Positions 9,368-20,506 of a DNA stretch of 64,000 nucleotides are shown here, piece after piece; the first letter of the stretch is position 1, and each line of letters opens with the position of its first letter. The stretch covers positions 1,679,501 to 1,743,500 of the forward strand of contig NZ_JAQGPN010000001.1 of the NCBI RefSeq assembly GCF_028826155.1, in the 5' to 3' direction. Source of the stretch: Mesorhizobium shangrilense. Lineage in GTDB: Bacteria > Pseudomonadota > Alphaproteobacteria > Rhizobiales > Rhizobiaceae. The notes below the pieces were generated by a model. It ran no database searches. It saw nothing but the letters and a program-made list of their open reading frames with translations, and was not told the DNA's origin. The translations under genes were made by a program, and so were the position numbers.

Positions 9368-9605
9368 TCTCTTGCTCCTCCGCATTTGCGCCGGCCCGCG
9401 CCGGCTGATGGAGCGGTGGTCGCAAATCGGCAGAGAGGCAGCCACCCGAAACGCGCTGAGCGTGTAGGCCCCGCCGACAGCAAGACCGGCGCAAAACGGC
9501 AACTCCCGTCGCAAACAGCGCAAGGGTGACAATGGCTTTTGGCTAGTGGTACATCACGATCCGACGTCTGACGCGGCGGCCGATCCAGCGAGGCAATCCA
9601 ACTGC

Positions 9606-10859
9606 ATGCGGAAATATTCGGTATTTGCGATCGCGCGTGAAGCCATGCGCGGCCACAAGGGCTGGGAGGAGCAGTGGTCTTCTCCGGAGCCGCGGGCCGA
9701 GTACGACGTTGTCATCGTCGGCGCCGGCGGCCACGGCCTGGCGACCGCGTACTACCTCGCCAAGGAGCATGGCGTCACCAACGTCGCCGTGCTGGAGAAG
9801 GGCTGGCTGGGCGGCGGCAACACCGGCCGCAACACGACCATCATCCGCTCGAACTATCTCTATGACGAATCCGCCGCGATCTACGATCACGCGGTAAAAC
9901 TCTGGGACGGGCTCAGCCAGGATCTCAACTACAACGTCATGTATTCCGCGCGCGGCGTCATGATGCTGGCGCACAATGTCCACGACGTGCAGGTGCTCAA
10001 GCGCCACGTTCACGCCAACCGGCTGAACGGCGTGGACAATGAGTGGCTCACCCCCGAGCAGGCACAGGAATTCTGCCCGCCGCTGAACATCTCCAGGAAC
10101 GCCCGCTACCCGGTCGTCGGCGCCACGCTGCAGCGCCGCGGCGGCACGGCGCGCCACGACGCCGTCGCGTGGGGTTATGCGCGCGGCGCCAGCGACCGCG
10201 GCGTCCACATAATCCAGAACTGCGAGGTCACCGGCGTCAGGCGGGGGCCCGATGGCCGCGTCACCGGCGTCGAGACCTCGAAGGGCTTCATCGGTACGAA
10301 GAAGATCGGCGTCGTTGCCGCCGGCCACTCCTCCGTCATCATGCAGATGGCGGACGTCAGAATGCCGCTGGAATCCTATCCGCTGCAGGCACTGGTGTCC
10401 GAGCCGGTCAAGCCGGTGTTCCCCTGCGTGGTCATGTCGAACACAGTCCACGCGTACATCTCGCAATCCGACAAGGGCGAGTTGGTGATCGGGGCGGGCA
10501 CCGACCAGTACGTGTCCTATTCGCAGACCGGCGGCCTCCACATCATCAACCACACGCTCGACGCCATCTGCGAAATGTTCCCGATTTTCACGCGCATGAA
10601 GATGCTGCGTTCGTGGGGCGGCATCGTCGACGTGACGCCGGACCGCTCGCCGATCCTTGCGAAGACGCCCGTGCCCGGCCTCTACGTCAACTGTGGCTGG
10701 GGCACCGGCGGCTTCAAGGCGACGCCGGGCTCCGGCCATGTCTTCGCCCACACCATCGCCACCGACCAGCCGCATCCCATCAATGCGCCCTTCACGCTGG
10801 AGCGGTTCCGCACCGGCAGACTGATTGACGAGGCGGCTGCGGCCGCCGTCGCGCATTGA
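9606..10859 (+). CDS. soxB: Sarcosine oxidase subunit beta
   Basis: 417 residues, the usual SoxB length. It is the FAD/FMN subunit of the heterotetrameric enzyme that oxidises sarcosine to glycine, formaldehyde (passed to tetrahydrofolate) and hydrogen peroxide in the cytosol. It starts [14 protein letters not shown] and carries [20 protein letters not shown] (FAD dinucleotide site, near residue 35), [15 protein letters not shown] and the C-terminal [14 protein letters not shown]. The ATG at 9606 is chosen over the frame's earlier start because known SoxB proteins begin there. It heads soxBDAG. Confidence 0.97.
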   Translation: MRKYSVFAIAREAMRGHKGWEEQWSSPEPRAEYDVVIVGAGGHGLATAYYLAKEHGVTNVAVLEKGWLGGGNTGRNTTIIRSNYLYDESAAIYDHAVKLWDGLSQDLNYNVMYSARGVMMLAHNVHDVQVLKRHVHANRLNGVDNEWLTPEQAQEFCPPLNISRNARYPVVGATLQRRGGTARHDAVAWGYARGASDRGVHIIQNCEVTGVRRGPDGRVTGVETSKGFIGTKKIGVVAAGHSSVIMQMADVRMPLESYPLQALVSEPVKPVFPCVVMSNTVHAYISQSDKGELVIGAGTDQYVSYSQTGGLHIINHTLDAICEMFPIFTRMKMLRSWGGIVDVTPDRSPILAKTPVPGLYVNCGWGTGGFKATPGSGHVFAHTIATDQPHPINAPFTLERFRTGRLIDEAAAAAVAH

Positions 10860-10894
10860 CCGGCGCGCGATTGGTCGAATCCTAGGACACGCCA

Positions 10895-11275
10895 ATGCTT
10901 CTCATCCGCTGCCCCTATTGCGAGGAAGAGCGCCCGGAGCTGGAATTCCGCAACGCCGGCGAGGCGCATGTCGCACGCGCGACGAACCTTGCGGAGATCA
11001 GCGACGAGGATTTCGAGAAGTTCTTCTTCATCCGATCGAACACGAGGGGACTAATCTACGAGCGCTGGCGGCACATCCACGGCTGCGCGCGCTTCTTCAA
11101 CGCCGTGCGGGACACGGTCAGCGACAAGTTCGTGATGACCTACAAGGCCGGCGAGCCGAAGCCCGAGATCATGGCTGCAGGCAGCGAACCCGCCGCATGG
11201 GCGAATCGCCCGCCGGATCAGCTGAACGTCAAGAAGCCGGCCAGGAAGCGCGCTGCAAAGAAGGGGGACGCGTGA
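10895..11275 (+). CDS. soxD: Sarcosine oxidase subunit delta
   Basis: A 126-residue small subunit. MLLIRCPYCEEERPELEF gives the CPYC half of the zinc site and WRHIHGCARFF the His/Cys half. The delta subunit binds one zinc and is structural. It lies 35 bases after soxB and 52 bases before soxA. The C terminus is lysine/arginine-rich (KKPARKRAAKKGDA), longer than in the Corynebacterium protein but common in rhizobia. Confidence 0.96.
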   Translation: MLLIRCPYCEEERPELEFRNAGEAHVARATNLAEISDEDFEKFFFIRSNTRGLIYERWRHIHGCARFFNAVRDTVSDKFVMTYKAGEPKPEIMAAGSEPAAWANRPPDQLNVKKPARKRAAKKGDA

Positions 11276-11327
11276 TGAAACCTGCTAGCGCATTGCAGCG
11301 GCCGCTCAACATCCACGGGGCCGCTCG

Positions 11328-14313
11328 ATGACCCAATCCCATCGCCTTCCCAACGCCGGCCGCCTCACCCCCGCGCGCACCGCGCGTTTCACCTTCGACG
11401 GCCAGTCCTTTACCGGCCTTGCCGGCGACACGCTGGCTTCGGCGCTGCTCGCCAACGGTGTCCACCTCGTCGGGCGCTCGTTCAAGTACCACCGTCCGCG
11501 CGGCGTGCTGTCGGCTGGCGCGGAGGAGCCCAACGCGCTGGTTACCATCGAGCGCGACGCGGCGCGCAAGACGCCCAACGTCCGCGCTACGGTGCAGGAG
11601 ATCTATGACGGGCTGAAAAGCAGCTCGCAAAACCGCTGGCCGTCGCTTGCCTTCGACGTGGGCGCCGTCAACGACATCGCCTCGCCGCTGTTTTCCGCCG
11701 GCTTCTACTACAAGACCTTCATGTGGCCGAAGGCGGCCTGGAAGAGCTTTTATGAGCCGAGCATTCGATCGGCAGCCGGGCTCGGCGTTGCGCCCGACCA
11801 GCCGGACCCGGATCACTACTCCTCGCGCTTCGCCCATTGCGAGGTGCTTGTGCTCGGCGGCGGTGCGGCGGGCCTGGCGGCGGCGCTGGCGGCAGCCGAA
11901 AGCGGCGTGCGGGTAATCCTTGCCGATGAGCAGGCCGAGTTCGGCGGCGCCCTGCGCTTCGAGGCGGGCGCAAGGATCGACGGCGAGGACGGATGGGCCT
12001 GGGCGCAGGCGGCGGCGGCTCGGCTCGCTGCAATGGACAACGTCCGCATCCTGCCGCGCACGACGGCCTTCGGCTACTACGCCCAGAACATGGTCGGGCT
12101 GGTCGAGCGCGTCACCGACCATCTGGCCAGTCCCGGCGGGGAGCAGCCGCGCGAACGGCTTTGGCAGGTGCGCGCCAAGCGCGTCATCCTTGCGACCGGC
12201 GCCATCGAACGCCACATGGTGTTTGCCGACAACGACCGCCCCGGCGTCATGCTGGCATCCGCCGCGCGGACTTACCTCAATCATTATGGAGTTGCCGTCG
12301 GTCGCAATGTCGGCGTCTACACGGCCAACGATTCTGCCTACGCGGCTGCGGTCGACCTGAGGAAGGCCGGCGTCAACATCGCGGCCATCGTCGATCTGCG
12401 CGACAGCCCGAGCGGACCGATCGTGGACGAGGCGAGGGCGATTGGCATCGAGATCAACCCCGGCCGCGCCGTGGTGAAGGCGGGCGGCAAGCTGCGCGTA
12501 TCGTCGATGACGGTGCAGCCCAAGAATGGCGGGGCGCAGCGCAACATCCCGGTCGATGCGATCCTGGTGTCGGCTGGCTGGACGCCTTCGGTGCATCTCT
12601 TCTCCCAGTCGCGGGGCAAGGTCGCCTTCGACGACGCCACGAAACGCTTCCTGCCTGGCCTCTATGCGCAGGACTGCGTGTCGGTCGGCGCCTGCAACGG
12701 TGCGGACGACCTGGCGGCGACCGTGGCCGAAGGCCTGAAGGCCGGCGAGAAGGCAGCCAAAGAGGCGGGGGGCACGGTGTCCCGCAGCCTCGGGCCGAAG
12801 GTCGATTCGGGCGAGGCGTGGACCGGCGGCATGCTGGGCTCTGGACCAGGCGCCGGCGCTGATGACACGGCCAAGGCCTTCGTCGATTTCCAGAACGACG
12901 TCACCGCCAAGGACATCCGGCAGGCGGTGCGCGAGGGCATGCGTTCGATCGAGCATGTCAAGCGCTTCACCACCAACGGCATGGCGACCGACCAGGGCAA
13001 AACCTCGAACATGCACGGTCTCGCCATCGCCGCCGAAACGCTCGGCAACAGCATACCGGAGGTTGGGCTGACCACCTTCCGGGCGCCCTACACGCCGGTC
13101 ACGTTCGGCGCGATCGTCAACCACGCGCGGGGCCCGCTCTTCGATCCGACCCGCAAGACGGCGATCCATCCCTGGGCCGAGGCGCAGGGCGCCGTATTCG
13201 AGGACGTCGGCCAGTGGAAGCGCGCCTGGTATTTTCCGCGCGCCGGCGAGGACATGCACGCCGCGGTGAATCGCGAATGCGTTACCGTGCGCAGCACGGC
13301 GGGCCTGTTCGACGCATCGACCCTCGGCAAGATCGAGGTGGTCGGGCCCGATGCGGCGAAGTTCATGGAACTGCTCTACACCAACCCGTGGGAGAAGCTG
13401 GAGTCCGGCCGCTGCCGGTACGGCATCATGCTGCGCGAGGACGGCTTTATTTATGACGACGGCGTGGTCGGACGTCTTGCGCCGGATCGGTTCCATGTCA
13501 CGACCACCACCGGCGGCGCGGCGCGCGTCATGAACATGATGGAGGACTATCTCCAGACCGAGTTCCCCCATCTCAATGTCTGGCTGACCTCGATCTCTGA
13601 GCAATGGGCGGTGATCGCCGTGCAGGGGCCGAACTCGCGGAAAATTATCGAGCCGCTGGTTGAGGGCATCGACCTGTCGGATGCCGCCATGCCGCACATG
13701 TCGGTGCGCGAGGGCAAGATCTGCGGCGTGCCGATACGGCTCTTCCGCATGTCCTTCACCGGCGACCGCGGCTTCGAGGTCAACGTCCCGGCCGACTACG
13801 GCCAGGCGGTCTGGGAAGCGCTGTGGGAGGAGGGCCAGAAGCACGGCGCCTGCGCCTATGGCACCGAGGCCATGCACGTACTGCGGGCGGAAAAGGGCTA
13901 CATCATCGTCGGCCAGGACACAGACGGCACGGTCACGCCCAACGATGCGGGACTGGACTGGGCCGTGGGCAAGAGGAAGACCGATTTCGTCGGCATCCGC
14001 GGCATGAAGCGGCCCGATCTCGTTGCGCCGGGGCGCAGGCAACTCGTCGGGCTGAAGACCAAAGATCCCAAGACCGTGCTCGAAGAAGGCGCGCAGATCG
14101 TCGAGGACCCAAAGCAGGCGATCCCGATGAAGATGATCGGGCACGTCACATCGAGCTACTGGTCGGAGAATTGCGACCGCTCGATCGCGCTCGCGCTGGT
14201 CGCGGGCGGCCGGGACCGCATGGGCGAAACGCTCTACGTGCCGATGGCCGACCGAACGATCGAGGTGGAGGTGACTGGCATGGTGTTCTTCGACGAGAAG
14301 GGAGAGCGCCTCA

Positions 14314-14321
<8 letters not shown>
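11328..14321 (+). CDS. soxA: Sarcosine oxidase subunit alpha
   Basis: 997 residues, the normal size. In order: a ferredoxin-like N-terminal domain (TFDGQSFTGLAGDTLASALL), a pyridine-nucleotide-disulfide-type domain with VLVLGGGAAGLAAALAA near residue 175 that binds NAD+, and from about residue 600 a GCV_T/aminomethyltransferase-like domain that uses tetrahydrofolate. The last part has FTGDRGFEVNVPADYG and LRAEKGYIIVGQDTDG, typical of that domain. It ends four codons into soxG (overlap ATGGCTAA), so the two are translationally coupled. Confidence 0.97.
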
Positions 14322-15446
<1,125 letters not shown>

Positions 15447-15457
15447 CGGCGCCCGAT

Positions 15458-15823
15458 TCAATCGTCGTTTGCGGCGCTCAGGTCTTCTGGCCGGATACCG
15501 TTGTCGATGCGCGGTGCCAGGATGGCCTGGGCTTCGATCAGACGGCGCGACTTGACGAGCGGTTTGATCGCCGCCCCAAGCAGCGCCATGCGCGGGTTCG
15601 CGCGATGCGCCTCGACGGCGGCCCGGTCGGCATACAGTTCGTTGACAACCAGCATGTTCGCCCTCGGCTCGCCCTGCGAGTCGACCGGCCGGGCGACCTC
15701 GAACCGAAGGCAACCGCTCTCCTCGTTCAACGTGCGCTGCGCGTGATCGAGCATGATCCGCGTGAAATCCGCGTCCGCCCCCTCGACTGTCTCGAACTCA
15801 ACGATGATCGTCACCTGAGGCAT
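15458..15823 (-). CDS. Antibiotic biosynthesis monooxygenase (ABM) domain protein
   Basis: 121 residues forming a dimeric ferredoxin-like fold of the ABM/YgiN type: MPQVTIIVEFETVEG, then LNEESGCLRFEVARPVD and LVVNELYADRAAVEAHRANP. Such proteins act on quinones, heme or aldehydes, or are simply binding proteins. The C-terminal tail past residue 100 is not part of the fold. It ends 11 bases from the stop of the small acidic gene on the other strand. Confidence 0.8.
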   Translation of the reverse strand: MPQVTIIVEFETVEGADADFTRIMLDHAQRTLNEESGCLRFEVARPVDSQGEPRANMLVVNELYADRAAVEAHRANPRMALLGAAIKPLVKSRRLIEAQAILAPRIDNGIRPEDLSAANDD

Positions 15824-15881
15824 TGCCGTCCTTTCTTCTGCGTCAAAATGCTAAACCCGGACGGTACCCTTTCGGATCCAT

Positions 15882-16658
15882 TCAAAGAGCGGCGACTCCA
15901 CCATCGACGGCAAGGGTGTGTCCCGTCATGAATGAATTCTTGGGGTCGGCGGCGAACAGGATGACCTCCACCACCTCGTCTACCTCCGCCACCCGCTTCA
16001 TTGGCACGCCGCGCGTCAGCGCCGCCAGCGCCTCCTCCTCGGCGAGGCCCACGGCGTTGATGAATTCCTGCGCCATGTGCGTGCGCGCATAGGAGGGGCA
16101 TACCGCGTTCACCCGTACGCCGTGCGAGGCATACTCCAGCGCCGCCGACCTTGTGAGCCCGACGACGCCGTGCTTGGCCGCGGCATACACCGACAGCTTC
16201 GGCGCGCCGCCGACGCCGGCGACCGAGGCGATGTTGACGATGGCTCCGCTGCGCTTGGTGGCGCGGAACTGCTTCTGCAAGGCCGGAATCTGGTGTTTCA
16301 TGGCATAGAAGACGCCCAGCAGGTCGACTTCGAGGATGCGGCGCGCCTCGTCGCACGGCACCTGCGGCAGCCGTACGTAGCTCTGGGCTATGCCGGCATT
16401 GTTGATCGCGATGTCGAGCCCGCCGAAGCGGTCGACGGCGAGCTGCACGAGCCCCTCGGACAGGCTTTCCTCGGATACGTCGCCGGCAAGGGTGGCGGTC
16501 TCGCAATCGAGCGAAGCGGCGAGCGCGTCAAGCCGCTCGTCATCGAGGTCCGACAGCACGAGCATCGCGCCTTCCGCCGCAAGCCGTTCGGCCGTGCGTT
16601 TGCCGAAACCTCCGGTCGCGCCTGTGACCAGAACGGTCAGCCCTTCGAAACGCCCCAT
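15882..16658 (-). CDS. SDR family oxidoreductase
   Basis: 258 residues with TGATGGFGKR, DVSEESLSEGL, NNAGIAQSY, the catalytic YAAAKHG and a C-terminal GHTLAVDGGVAAL. A classical NAD(P)-dependent dehydrogenase, cytosolic. It is the last gene of a minus-strand run with the APH kinase, MaoC hydratase and another SDR; only one base separates it from the kinase gene. In the 4-hydroxyacyl-CoA model it or its sister (18200-19015) would interconvert keto- and hydroxyacyl-CoA. Confidence 0.9.
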   Translation of the reverse strand: MGRFEGLTVLVTGATGGFGKRTAERLAAEGAMLVLSDLDDERLDALAASLDCETATLAGDVSEESLSEGLVQLAVDRFGGLDIAINNAGIAQSYVRLPQVPCDEARRILEVDLLGVFYAMKHQIPALQKQFRATKRSGAIVNIASVAGVGGAPKLSVYAAAKHGVVGLTRSAALEYASHGVRVNAVCPSYARTHMAQEFINAVGLAEEEALAALTRGVPMKRVAEVDEVVEVILFAADPKNSFMTGHTLAVDGGVAAL

Positions 16659-16659
16659 T

Positions 16660-17694
16660 TCAGCGTCCTTCTGCGATCATTTCCGTGGCCAGCCGGACCA
16701 TCAGCCCGACCGCTGCTCCATAAGAGCGGGCTTTCTCCGGGTTCGAGGCGTTGCCGTCAAGCGCGCGCTTGTAGACGCCCTGGCAAATCGCGGCCAGCCG
16801 GAAGAATGAGAAGGCCAGGAAATAGGTCCAGTCGGGAATGTCCGCGAGTCCGCGTTTGCGGCAGTATGCTTCGACATAGGCCTGTTCGGCAGGCAGGCCG
16901 AGCGCTGCACGGTCGACGCCGCCCAGCCCGCGAAATGACGAAGAATTGGGCAGCCGCCACTGCATACACTGGTAGGCGAGATCGGCGAAGGGGTGCCCCA
17001 GTGTCGACAGCTCCCAGTCGAGCACCGCGGCCACCTCGTTGCGTCCCGGCGCAAAGATCATGTTGTCGAGCCGGTAGTCGCCATGCACCAGCGAGACGCG
17101 GCCGTCGTCCGGCGGCAGGTGACGCTCCAGCCAGGCGATCAGGGCGTCCATGTCGGCGATCGTTTCGGTCTGCGACACACGGTATTGGCTGCTCCAGCGT
17201 GCGAGCTGCCGCTCGAAATAGCTTCCGGGTTTGCCGAGATCCGCCAGTCCTACGGCTTCGACGTCGATGTCGTGAAGCGCCGCCAGCGTGCTGTTCATAG
17301 CGTCATAGATTGCCGTCCGATCGCCGTTGGAGGCCAGTTCCGGGAGCGCAGGATCCCAGAAGATGCGGCCCTCGACATAGGTCATGACGTAGAACATGCG
17401 GCCGATCGGCGATTCGTCGGCGCTCAAGTGTTGCATCGGCGGCACCGGCACCTTGCTGCCCGCGAGCGCCTTCATGATCCGGTACTCGCGGTCGACCTGG
17501 TGCGCCGATTTGAGCAGTTCGCCGGGCGGCTTGGCCCTCAGCACATATCGTCCGGAGGCGGCCGTCAGCAGATAGGTCGGATTGGACTGGCCCGAACTGA
17601 ACTTCTCGACAGATCTCAGGCCGCGGAAGCCATGGACATGGGCTTCCAGATAGGGCGCGAGGGTTGCTGTCTCGAGCGCGTTCGGATCGTTCAC
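16660..17694 (-). CDS. APH-family phosphotransferase, ACAD10/11 kinase-domain type
   Basis: 344 residues. FSSGQSNPTYLLTAASGRYV and LRAKPPGELLKSAHQVDREY form the N lobe, YVMTYVEGRIF the hinge, and VHGDYRLDNMIF and VLDWELSTLGHPFADL the catalytic and metal-binding loops. This sequence pattern is that of the kinase domain found fused to the dehydrogenase in ACAD10/ACAD11 and of LvaA, which phosphorylates 4-hydroxyacyl-CoA. It overlaps the MaoC gene by four bases (ATGA). A role in drug resistance is unlikely from context. Confidence 0.88.
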   Translation of the reverse strand: MNDPNALETATLAPYLEAHVHGFRGLRSVEKFSSGQSNPTYLLTAASGRYVLRAKPPGELLKSAHQVDREYRIMKALAGSKVPVPPMQHLSADESPIGRMFYVMTYVEGRIFWDPALPELASNGDRTAIYDAMNSTLAALHDIDVEAVGLADLGKPGSYFERQLARWSSQYRVSQTETIADMDALIAWLERHLPPDDGRVSLVHGDYRLDNMIFAPGRNEVAAVLDWELSTLGHPFADLAYQCMQWRLPNSSSFRGLGGVDRAALGLPAEQAYVEAYCRKRGLADIPDWTYFLAFSFFRLAAICQGVYKRALDGNASNPEKARSYGAAVGLMVRLATEMIAEGR

Positions 17695-18170
17695 TCGGGC
17701 CTTTCCTTGGGAGCGATCACGGTCGCCCAGCGCGCCACCAATGCCGGCTTCGGCGCTTTCTCGATCTCGATAGTGACGTCGTAGCTGACATGGATCCAGC
17801 CCGACGGGCGCACCTTGGTCTCCGCCAGTACGAACCGGGTGCGGATCCGCGAGCCGGTCTTGACCGGCGTCAGGAAGCGCAGGCTGTCAAAGCCCTGGTT
17901 GATCGCCATGCCGGCGCCGGCCAGCGGCGGCAGCGTCTCGTAGGTCATCGCCGACAGCAGCGAAAGCGTCAGGAAGCCATGGGCGATGGTGCCGCCGAAG
18001 GGCGTCTCGCGTGCGGCGCGTTCGGGATCGCAATGAATGAACTGATGATCGTCCGTGGCGTCGGCGAAGAGGTCGATCATGTGCTGCGTTACCTCGCGCC
18101 AAGGCGAAACGCCGATCTCCTTTCCGACGGAGGCCTGCAGTTGATCAAGCGTGACCGGTTCCATTCCCAT
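17691..18170 (-). CDS. MaoC family (R)-enoyl-CoA hydratase-like protein
   Basis: About 159 residues from MGMEPVTLDQLQ (the frame is open 11 codons further up; an ATG two codons in is equally possible). It has the hotdog-fold catalytic stretch TDDHQFIHCDPERAA with Asp and His, followed by PFGGTIAHGFLTLSLLS. MaoC hydratases add water across 2-enoyl-CoA or act as thioester hydratases. It is coupled to the APH kinase (ATGA overlap) and follows the SDR gene 18200-19015, so it belongs to the acyl-CoA operon. Confidence 0.88.
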   Translation of the reverse strand: MGMEPVTLDQLQASVGKEIGVSPWREVTQHMIDLFADATDDHQFIHCDPERAARETPFGGTIAHGFLTLSLLSAMTYETLPPLAGAGMAINQGFDSLRFLTPVKTGSRIRTRFVLAETKVRPSGWIHVSYDVTIEIEKAPKPALVARWATVIAPKERPE

Positions 18171-18199
18171 CCTCTGAAACGACGTTCCTTCGCGCCCGA

Positions 18200-19015
18200 T
18201 CAATCCTTGAAAAGGGTCAGGCCGTGTTGCACCGACTGACCGCCGTCGATGGGGAGAATCGCCCCGGTGACATAGCGGCCGGCCTTACTGCACAGATAGA
18301 GCGTGGCGCCCGCGATGTCATCCGGTTCCCCGATGCGGCCGAGGGGTACATGGCTCCCTACCTTCTCCTTGCCTTCCTCGGTGGCCGTCGCGAAGGCCGT
18401 CATGCGGCTGCGGAACGGCCCTGGCGCGAAGGCATTGACGGTGATGCGGCGGCTGGCAAACTCGATGGCGAGGGTGCGCGTCAGGTGATGCACGGCCGCC
18501 TTCGAGGCGGTGTAGGAATAGGCGTCGTCGGCCAGTGGCTGGGTGCCCATGACCGAGCCCAGATTGATCACGCGGGCCGGATCGTCGTCGGAGGCGGCGG
18601 CATCCAGCAGCGGCAGCAGTTCGCGCGTGAGATGGAAGACCGCCGTGACGTTGACGTTCAGTACCTTCGCCCAGGCCTGGTAAGGAAAGGTTTCAAGCGG
18701 CGCGCCCCACGACACACCCGCGTTGTTGATGAGGATGTGCAGGCGCTCCACACGGCGCTTCACCTCGTCGACCAGGGCAGCCAAGCCTCCTTCCGTGCTC
18801 ACGTCGCCGGCGAAACCCTCGACCTTGCCGGGGCCGCCCAACGCGTTGATCTCGCTGGCGACGCGCTCGCAGTCCTCCCCCTTGCGCGACGCGATCATCA
18901 CCCTGGCTCCCGCCTGCGCCAGCGCCGTCGCAGCCATGCGCCCGATGCCCGTCGCCCCGCCCGTCACCACCGCCGTCTTGCCTTGCACGGAGAACATTTC
19001 TTCAAGGTAGCTCAT
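18200..19015 (-). CDS. SDR family oxidoreductase, first gene of acyl-CoA operon
   Basis: 271 residues with TGGATGIGRMAATAL, NNAGVSWGAPLETFP, YTASKAAVHHL and GAILPIDGGQSVQHG. It resembles ketoacyl-ACP/CoA reductases and the LvaD-type reductase of levulinate catabolism. It is the first gene of the leftward operon SDR-MaoC-APH-SDR and is divergent from the acyl-CoA dehydrogenase gene, sharing a 127-base promoter region. Confidence 0.88.
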   Translation of the reverse strand: MSYLEEMFSVQGKTAVVTGGATGIGRMAATALAQAGARVMIASRKGEDCERVASEINALGGPGKVEGFAGDVSTEGGLAALVDEVKRRVERLHILINNAGVSWGAPLETFPYQAWAKVLNVNVTAVFHLTRELLPLLDAAASDDDPARVINLGSVMGTQPLADDAYSYTASKAAVHHLTRTLAIEFASRRITVNAFAPGPFRSRMTAFATATEEGKEKVGSHVPLGRIGEPDDIAGATLYLCSKAGRYVTGAILPIDGGQSVQHGLTLFKD

Positions 19016-19049
19016 GCGCGTTTCCTCTCCGCGAGCAGGCCGGGGTCGG

Positions 19050-19074
19050 TTGACACCACGAGTGCTGGTAGCAC
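19050..19074. promoter_or_regulatory. Divergent promoter region with short inverted repeat
   Basis: Between the SDR and acyl-CoA dehydrogenase genes lies TTGACA (19050-19055), and 7 bases later the inverted repeat GTGCT-GGT-AGCAC (19062-19074). The -35-like box points toward the dehydrogenase; no good -10 follows. The repeat could be an operator for a regulator not present in the window. Confidence 0.4.
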
Positions 19075-19142
19075 ATCGTTACCCGGCCGTGACCCCGTTG
19101 CGGCATGGAATCCCCTGCGACCGGAGGACAGGTTTGCCTGGC

Positions 19143-20375
19143 ATGAATCTCGGAATGACAGAGCGGCTGAAGCCGATCCACGAAAAGGTTGCGGCCATGG
19201 TGCGCGACGAGATCGCGCCACTGGACGGGGAGTTTCTGGCCGAAGTCGGCAGGGAAGGCGACCGCTGGGCCTACACCCGTCGTCAGACCGAAATTCTGGA
19301 GGGGCTGAAGGCCAAGGCGCGGGAGCGCGGTCTTTGGAACTTCTGGCTTACCGGTTCAGAGCGAGGCTTCGGCCTGACCACGGTCGAATATGCCTACCTG
19401 GCCGAGGAGATGGGCAAGGCGCATCTCGGCGCGGAGACCTTCAACTGCTCTGCCCCCGATACAGGCAACATGGAGGTGCTGGAGCGCTATGGCAGCGACC
19501 AGCACAAGCAGCGCTGGCTGGCGCCGCTGCTCGAGGGGAAGATCCGGTCTGCCTATTTGATGACCGAGCCCGATGTCGCCTCTTCGGACGCGACCAACGT
19601 CGCCATGCGCTGCGAAGCCGAAGGCGACGACTACGTGCTGAACGGCGAGAAATGGTGGTCGTCCGGGGCCGGCGACCCACGCTGCGCCATCTACATCGTC
19701 ATGGTGCGCACGCCGGATGCGGCACGCCCGAAGCACCAGCAGCATTCGATGATACTGGCGCCTGCCGATACCAAGGGAATCACGAAGCTTCGCGCCATGC
19801 AGGTGTATGGGGAGGACGACGCACCGCACGGCCACCTGCACCTGAAGTTCGAGAACGTCCGTGTGCCGAAAGGGAACCTGCTTCTCGGCGAGGGCAGGGG
19901 CTTCGAGATCGCGCAGGGCAGGCTCGGGCCCGGTCGCATCCATCACTGCATGCGCGCCATCGGGCAGGCAGAAAGGGCGCTGGAGCTGATGTGCCGCCGC
20001 GCCTTGCGGCGCGAAGCCTTCGGCCAGCCTTTGGCGAAGCTCGGCGCCAACTACGACATCATCGCCGAATGTCGCATGGAGATCGAGATGGCGCGGCTGC
20101 TCTGCCTGAAGGCCGCATGGATGATGGATCAGGGCGATGCACGCGCTGCCGCGCCTTGGATCAGCCAGATCAAGGTGGTGGCGCCACGCGTGGCGCTGAA
20201 GGTCGTCGACGAGGCGGTGCAGATGCATGGCGGGCAGGGCATCAGCCAGGACACGCCGCTCGCCCGCGCCTGGACGCATCTCAGGACCCTTCGCCTCGCC
20301 GACGGGCCTGACGCGGTCCACCGCCGGCAGGTCGCTCGGGCAGAACTGGCGAAGTACACGCAGGAGAGGGTGTAG
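19143..20375 (+). CDS. Acyl-CoA dehydrogenase, ACAD10/11 type
   Basis: 410 residues starting MNLGMTERLKPIHEKVAAM; the frame extends 43 codons upstream, without homology. It shows YLMTEPDVASSDATN, LNGEKWWSSGAGDPRC, QHSMILAPADTKG, GEGRGFEIAQGRLGPGRIHH and QMHGGQGISQDTPLA, all typical of the ACAD10/11 subfamily of FAD acyl-CoA dehydrogenases. In that subfamily the partner kinase phosphorylates a 4-hydroxyacyl-CoA and this enzyme eliminates phosphate. Here kinase and dehydrogenase are separate, divergent genes. Cytosolic, FAD-binding. Confidence 0.92.
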   Translation: MNLGMTERLKPIHEKVAAMVRDEIAPLDGEFLAEVGREGDRWAYTRRQTEILEGLKAKARERGLWNFWLTGSERGFGLTTVEYAYLAEEMGKAHLGAETFNCSAPDTGNMEVLERYGSDQHKQRWLAPLLEGKIRSAYLMTEPDVASSDATNVAMRCEAEGDDYVLNGEKWWSSGAGDPRCAIYIVMVRTPDAARPKHQQHSMILAPADTKGITKLRAMQVYGEDDAPHGHLHLKFENVRVPKGNLLLGEGRGFEIAQGRLGPGRIHHCMRAIGQAERALELMCRRALRREAFGQPLAKLGANYDIIAECRMEIEMARLLCLKAAWMMDQGDARAAAPWISQIKVVAPRVALKVVDEAVQMHGGQGISQDTPLARAWTHLRTLRLADGPDAVHRRQVARAELAKYTQERV

Positions 20376-20506
20376 CGCCGAGGCTCGCCCATGCTTCACG
20401 ATTGGCGGCGGTAGCGCCTGTTCCAGTCGGCAATGTGCCTCTCGGCCGGCGCTACGCCAGGCCCCGGGCGCTCTCCCAGAGTTGTAAAAGGAAGACCGAT
20501 CCTGCC